Shown one piece after another: positions 11,350 to 15,977 of a stretch of 15,977 nucleotides of DNA (the stretch's first letter is position 1; the number at the start of each line of letters is the position of its first letter). Source of the stretch: Goniomonas avonlea (lineage: Eukaryota; Cryptophyceae; Goniomonadida; Goniomonadaceae). The stretch covers positions 1-15,977 of the forward strand of contig QUTJ01031727.1 in assembly GCA_003573635.1 (NCBI GenBank), read 5' to 3'. Below the pieces are notes generated by a model. That model saw only the letters and a program-made list of their open reading frames with translations, was not told the origin of the DNA and searched no databases. The translations under genes and the position numbers were made by a program.

Positions 11350-14300
11350 ATGCAGGGCGCTGGCGATACTGCCAGTGCCTTTCCGAACCCAACTTACACA
11401 GACTCCCGCGGCAACCAGCAGCAGTTTACGAGTTTGACTGTGTTTCAAAATGGTTCCGGACGGCCAACCACAGGTCCGTCTATGGGAGCAATTGCCGTGG
11501 CTGACATGCCAATAGAGTTTCACTTGGAGGTTGAGAAGCGGGATGCTTGGTACTCGTATGTTCTTCTCCGCGTTGACGCATGGGCCACCCACACTGTGCA
11601 ATACGCTGGTGCGCAATCGTTCGTTCGACGAGCAAATAATTCTGGTTACAGAAAAGCGGTCCGGCATCCGTGCCGTGATTACCAAGACAGAAACTCGTGG
11701 GCCGTATACTCGTCCTTTCACTGTGCGTTTCAGGTTTCCGTGGGCGCTGATCTGACGGCATGACAGGTCTATTTCATCCACACAAAAACCGCTTTCAGCG
11801 TCATGGGTGTGTGCAAACGATACTCTGACTTTAAAGATCTCGATACCAAGGTGGACTATCCTGGCACACTTCTCGTGCTCATATTGTGTCTGCAGCTTCG
11901 AAAGAAATACAACGGTATTCCGTCGTTTCCCCCCAGCCAGGTTCTGCGCACGATGGAGCCAGCGTTCATTTCAGATCGGCGTAAGCAACTTCAAAAATGG
12001 ATAGATGGTATTTTGGTGCTCCCTGATGCGGCTGTGGATGAGGAACTTCATGAATTCTTGGGTATCTCAGGCACGGCAGCGAGGGTGCCCGTCGGTATAT
12101 AATCCTCACCATGAAATTCAGGGTTCAACGCTGAGAATGCAAAGGACAAACTCAAGTTCAAACGCAACTTTGAGAAGCCGCTTGGTGACGCTTGTGTTCC
12201 CCATCCACCATCAGGAATTCACGTTTGCGCAGAAGAGCACACTGCGTCGGATCTTCTCTTGGCAATTCAACAGTGCCAGGGGGTGCAAAACTACAAAGAT
12301 GAAGCCATGAACTTTAACAACCTGGGAGTTCTTTACGTGGAGAGCAAGCAAGAGTCACACGGGATAGAGTGCATTGATAAGGCTTTGGAACTCTGCCGTC
12401 AACATCGGTTGATGGATGGGGTGCGTTTGATAGTTGGAACTGGACAGTTCTTGCTGCATTTGCCAACATCCTTGACGCCTCCTCAACAGCTTTTAATATG
12501 CCTCAACAATCTCGGCTGTGTGCACAATATTCTCGAGTGCCAGTCCAGCGCCATCGAATTTTTCCGAGAATTCCTTCAGCTTCATCAGACTGCAAAAAAC
12601 GTTCCTGGGCAGATTGGTGTGTGCTGTTATCAATGTGTTGGTCCTTCCTGTCACTGTGTCTGAATGACAGCGAGACTCACTGGCTTCGTTAGATGCATTG
12701 ACAAACTTGGCCCTCACGTGTGCGGCTAACGGCGACAACTACGAAGCAGTGGAGCATTTGCGTCGCTGTCTCCACCATTGCCAGTCCTCTGCTGACCAGC
12801 CCAGGGAGGCAGCTTGTCTCTTCACCCTCGGTTCGATTTACTACGAGGCTGGCGAGGTATGTTCCGACCGCCAGTGTTGCGGCCCAAGGTGTACCACTAA
12901 AAAAAAAACCGCCCTAACGGAAGCACATTGGTCTGTATGGCTCACGCGAGGGTCGCAGGTTCGGCAAGCTGTGGAAGCATTCGAGAAATGTCTCGTGACT
13001 CGTCGCAAGACTCGTGACAAGATTGGCCTTGCAGAGTCTCTCAACAAGCTCGGCCTGACTTTTGCTGAGATCGGATATGACTTGAGAGCAATCGATTACT
13101 TCGAGCAGAGCCTTGTGATTTGCGAGGACTGTGCCGACCGACAAGGGCAGGCTGTGTGTTTGCAGAACCTTGGCAACGTGTTCAAAATGCAGAAGGTGCA
13201 CCCCAGTTTCCTGACCTGTATGTATGTTTGTTTGTTTGCAGAACCTTGGCAACGTGTTCAAAATGCAGAAGGTGCACCCCAGTTTCCTGACCTGTATGTA
13301 TGTTTGTTTGTTTGCAGAACCTTGGCAACGTGTTCAAGGTGCACCCCAGTGACCTGACCTTGCTTGCAAGCCCCACTTGATGACGGTCGTTGTGGTCTCT
13401 CTCGCGGCCTGGTGTCGCTCGCAAGATGCCAAGGCCTTGTGCTCTCTAACTGGAATGTGCCAACCGACATGCACTAAATGCCATGTTCGATGCAGGACCA
13501 CCACCTTGCGGTTGACCTTTACGAACGAGCCCTCGTGGTCCGTAACAAGCTCGATGACAAGCAAGGGCGGGGTGATTGCCACGACTCCCTGGGCCAGTTG
13601 TACTACGGCCTGCAGGATTATGCCACAGCCATCACACATTACACTCAAAGCCTCAGTCTTCGTCACGCCCTGGGCGACCGTCAAGCAGAGGTCGGTTGCT
13701 GCCTTGTTTGATTTCAGGCGTGCCTTATGATCTCGTCCTTTATGCACGTACGACAGTCCACGGCCGCACACAGTCGTGTGACTGACGGTATGACTGTCCA
13801 CGGCCGCACACAGACGTGTGACTGACTGTATGACTGTCCACGGCCGTGTGACTGACTGTATGACTGTCCACGGCCGCACACAGACGTGTCAGATACATGC
13901 ACGGGGCAGTCACACTCGAGCAGGCGGATTGCCACAAGAGTCTGGGCACCGCATGTATTCGCACTGGCGACATGGGCAAAGCCATCGCACATTTCGAGGC
14001 GTGCCTCACCATTCATTCGAGTCGGCCGGACCGAGCAGCCGAGGTGCGACGCTTAGTGTATGTAGCCGAGGTGCGACGCGACTTAGTGTATGCAGGCGAG
14101 GTGCGACGCGACTTAGTGAGTGTGTGCGGCGACTGCCTCTTATCTGCATCTTATCGACGGACGCTTAGTGACGTGCACGTGTGCCCCCCCCCCCCCTCCT
14201 GTCTTGGTTTCGTTGGCGAGTTCTTGAACATTATGCTTGTCGACCTCAGGGGCGTGTCGCCGAGCTGATTGGGCGGTTCCAACAGCTTCCCCGCGCAGGT

Positions 14301-15977
14301 GGACGCTATGGTCAACCTTGGTCTCGCCCACTTCAAGGCTGGGCAGAACGCCAGGGCTGTCGAGTTCCTTGAACGGTCGCTCGGCATGTTCGATGAGCTC
14401 GCTGACAAGTCTGGCAAGGTCAGGATCCACGTCGAGGTTACACAGACGCAGGCAGACACATAGACAGAGCCAGACCCAGCCCACGGATGCGTCACATGCT
14501 ATCGGACAGTGCATTGCGACTGTGCGGGGCAAGTCGCGGGCACAGGCAATCCAGGCTGCAAACATTTCAGAACCCTGTGTTTCACTTGTTTAAGTGCGCC
14601 CTCGAGCAACTGCAGCCAATCCGGGTCGGCTGTCATTGCAAGCAGATACCGTGTCTGTGGAAAAGCCAGTGCACAATCGTGCGGATATGATATCTCTTGT
14701 TAAGTCCTAGATGCGTTGTCGTCTGGGCCAGTCAGTGCTGTGTCTGACGTACGTTGTCGCAGGCGTCATGCCTGGACCATCTCGGCAACGTGCACCACAA
14801 GTTGGCGCAGTCACACAAGGCAGTCACCTTCTACCAACGAGCAATCAGCATTAAGCGAGAGATTGGGGACTCGCAGGGCGTGGCGCGTGACTTGGTTCGC
14901 ATTGGGCTGGAGCAGTTGACGCTCGAGCAGCTCCCCCAGGCACTCCAGAGCTTCACTGGTGCGTGACAGCACGCATTGCCGTTCTCGCATTTCGTGGTGC
15001 AGGCGCGTTCTCCTCCGGTGTCACAGAATCGTTGTCTCTCGCGGTTGTAACCGTAAGCTCCTGGCAATTCGTTACTCGGTGGGAGGAAAGCAAGGGAGCG
15101 CGTTGGAGCAGATCGTTGAACTCAACCCTGATGCTTATCCAATCAATTTTCACGCACGCTTGGACAGAGGGACTCAAATTGTTTGAGCGCCTGGACGACG
15201 ACTCTGGAATTGCAGTGTGCTACGAGAACCTTGGAGACACGTATATGAAGATGAACAACCTTTACGCGGCGATTGACAATTATGAGAAATGTCTCCCAAT
15301 CAAGGTGAGGACTGTGCCCCGCGCTGCGTGCCCGTCATGTGTACTGGCTCGTTGGAGAGCAAGTGGCTTGTTTTACGCACGCTCCTAGAAACGCTTGTTT
15401 GTGACCGTATTTGCAGGTGGAGATGTGGGACAAACCTGGTGAGGCCACGTGTTTGGACAATCTTGGCCTTGCCTATTACTCACTCGGCGAACTTCGCAAC
15501 GCCTGCGAATACTATGAGCAGTCCCTGGCTATTTGGAAGACCGAGAATGAGGCGGCTGCTCTGATGGAGTGCTATGAGAGCTTGGGTGGAGTGTACTTTC
15601 AACTCGGTACGTCTTCCTCCCAATTTGGCGTGACGCACACCTCTGTCTCTCATATGCGGCGTGCTGTCGCCAGCCCTCTCTACCCTGTGCTGTCGCCACA
15701 CCAACTTCGAGGCCAGGCGAACATGTGCGGTCGATTGAGTGCTACGCGGGATATCTTGCGCTGAGCAAGGAGGCCGGCGACGGAGCCTCGGACCACGAGA
15801 TCCTGCTGCGCCTCGGGCTGTCGCACTCTGCCATCGGAGAGTCTGCTCTTGCGGTCGAGTTTCTGCAGCAGGTACGCCCAACCGTCACTTAAGCAAGGTC
15901 TCTCTTCCTCCGCTCTCCCTCTCCCTCTGCAGCAACAGGTACACCAGCCGTAGGCCCTCTCCCTCCCTCCCTCCCTC
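11350..15977 (+). CDS. PX-domain protein with about 15 TPR repeats (partial, continues past right edge)
   Basis: Exons: 11350-11608, 11652-11722, 11767-11850, 11896-12084, 12136-12420, 12490-12616, 12693-12856, 12959-13195, 13496-13690, 13924-14043, 14299-14418, 14763-14958, 15168-15304, 15417-15606, 15717-15871. About 843 residues are visible; later exons lie beyond the edge. A Gln/Gly/Ser-rich N-terminus of about 60 residues precedes a PX domain (about 85-200). The PX domain shows ITKTETRGPYTRPFTVYF, the lipid-binding arginine in CKRYSDF, and the FPPSQVL loop followed by DRRKQLQKWI. About 15 TPR motifs of roughly 40 residues follow, such as NLGNVFKMQK-DHHLAV, SLGTACIRTGDMGKAI and NLGLAYYSLGELRNA. 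They resemble the 40-residue repeats of LGN/Pins-type scaffolds. PX domains bind phosphoinositides on endosomal or plasma membranes and TPRs bind proteins, so a membrane-recruited scaffold is the likely role. The 12084/12136 junction is uncertain; GTATAT after 12091 with an acceptor at 12121 is the alternative. Confidence 0.9.
13161..13341 (+). repeat. 76-bp tandem repeat duplicating an exon end plus its donor and intron start
   Basis: The segment TTGCAG-AACCTTGGCAACGTG recurs with AACC at 13166, 13242 and 13318, a 76-bp period. Copy 1 is the coding end of exon 12959-13195 (NLGNVFKMQK). Copies 2 and 3 lie in the following intron. Each copy ends in a GTGCACCCCAG donor context. Copies 2 and 3 are preceded by a TTTGTTTGCAG acceptor. 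Copy 3 lacks 7 bp of the exon part. Confidence 0.95.
13751..13889 (+). repeat. 40-bp intronic tandem repeat
   Basis: GTCCACGGCCG occurs at 13756, 13796, 13836 and 13866, with spacings of 40, 40 and 30 bp. The third unit lacks about 10 bp (ACACAGAC region). Units also share TGTGACTGAC and GTATGACT. The array fills much of the intron 13691-13923 in the PX-TPR gene. Confidence 0.92.
14041..14110 (+). repeat. 27/30-bp tandem repeat of an exon end and donor
   Basis: GAGGTGCGACG occurs at 14041, 14068 and 14098. The first is the end of exon 13924-14043 (GAG|GTGCGA). The next two lie in the intron, each with the same GAG|GTGCGACGCGAC context. Spacings are 27 and 30 bp, both multiples of three. Confidence 0.93.
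15899..15977 (+). repeat. CT-rich simple sequence at the right edge
   Basis: CTCTCCCTCTCCCTCTGCAG ends near 15932 and CTCCCTCCCTCC fills 15957-15977. Both lie in the intron after exon 15717-15871 of the PX-TPR gene. The first block resembles a long pyrimidine tract before an acceptor. Confidence 0.75.

Noticed and set aside
14961-15167. Acceptor at 15004 in the PX-TPR gene, giving a longer exon
   Set aside because: It keeps the frame open but inserts about 55 unrelated residues inside a TPR. The acceptor at 15167 restores the repeat as QSFTEGLKLFERL.

Overview
This window is about 16 kb of nuclear DNA from a unicellular eukaryote. Every gene is cut by spliceosomal introns, many of them only about 38-60 bp long. 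The genes read in the standard code and end on TAA or TGA. I cannot assign a lineage. A septin-like GTPase, a two-component receiver domain and eukaryotic Ser/Thr kinases together argue against land plants and fit several protist groups. I rebuilt exon structures by hand, keeping a junction only when splice sites, codon phase and domain continuity agreed.

The six genes alternate strands and form three divergent pairs with roughly 170-210 bp between start codons. Pair 1 (1-6277): on the minus strand, a 16-exon gene encodes a complete receiver domain, three PAS domains and a CAMK/SNF1-like Ser/Thr kinase. It starts at 4486 and runs off the left edge inside the kinase C-lobe. On the plus strand is a septin-like GTPase (4699-6277) with a candidate hydrophobic C-terminal tail. 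Pair 2 (6568-10188): on the minus strand is U1 snRNP protein C, complete in four exons with 161 residues. On the plus strand is a CDK11-like cyclin-dependent kinase, complete in nine exons with 550 residues. Pair 3 (10499-15977): on the minus strand is a complete Siw14-type atypical phosphatase, 182 residues, with one GC-AG intron. On the plus strand is a PX-domain protein with about 15 TPR repeats that runs off the right edge.

Most of the window is signalling: a possible phosphorelay-to-Ser/Thr-kinase converter, a CDK, an inositol-pyrophosphate-type phosphatase and a phosphoinositide-binding TPR scaffold. Nothing shows that they act in one pathway.

The two most unusual observations are the receiver-PAS-PAS-PAS-kinase fusion, whose key receiver and kinase residues are all present, and the repeated tandem duplication of exon edges into neighbouring introns. 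These duplications occur at about 1-75, 613-857, 13161-13341, 14041-14110 and possibly 15863-15940. Some copies keep a usable donor and an open frame, so they could produce alternative protein forms.
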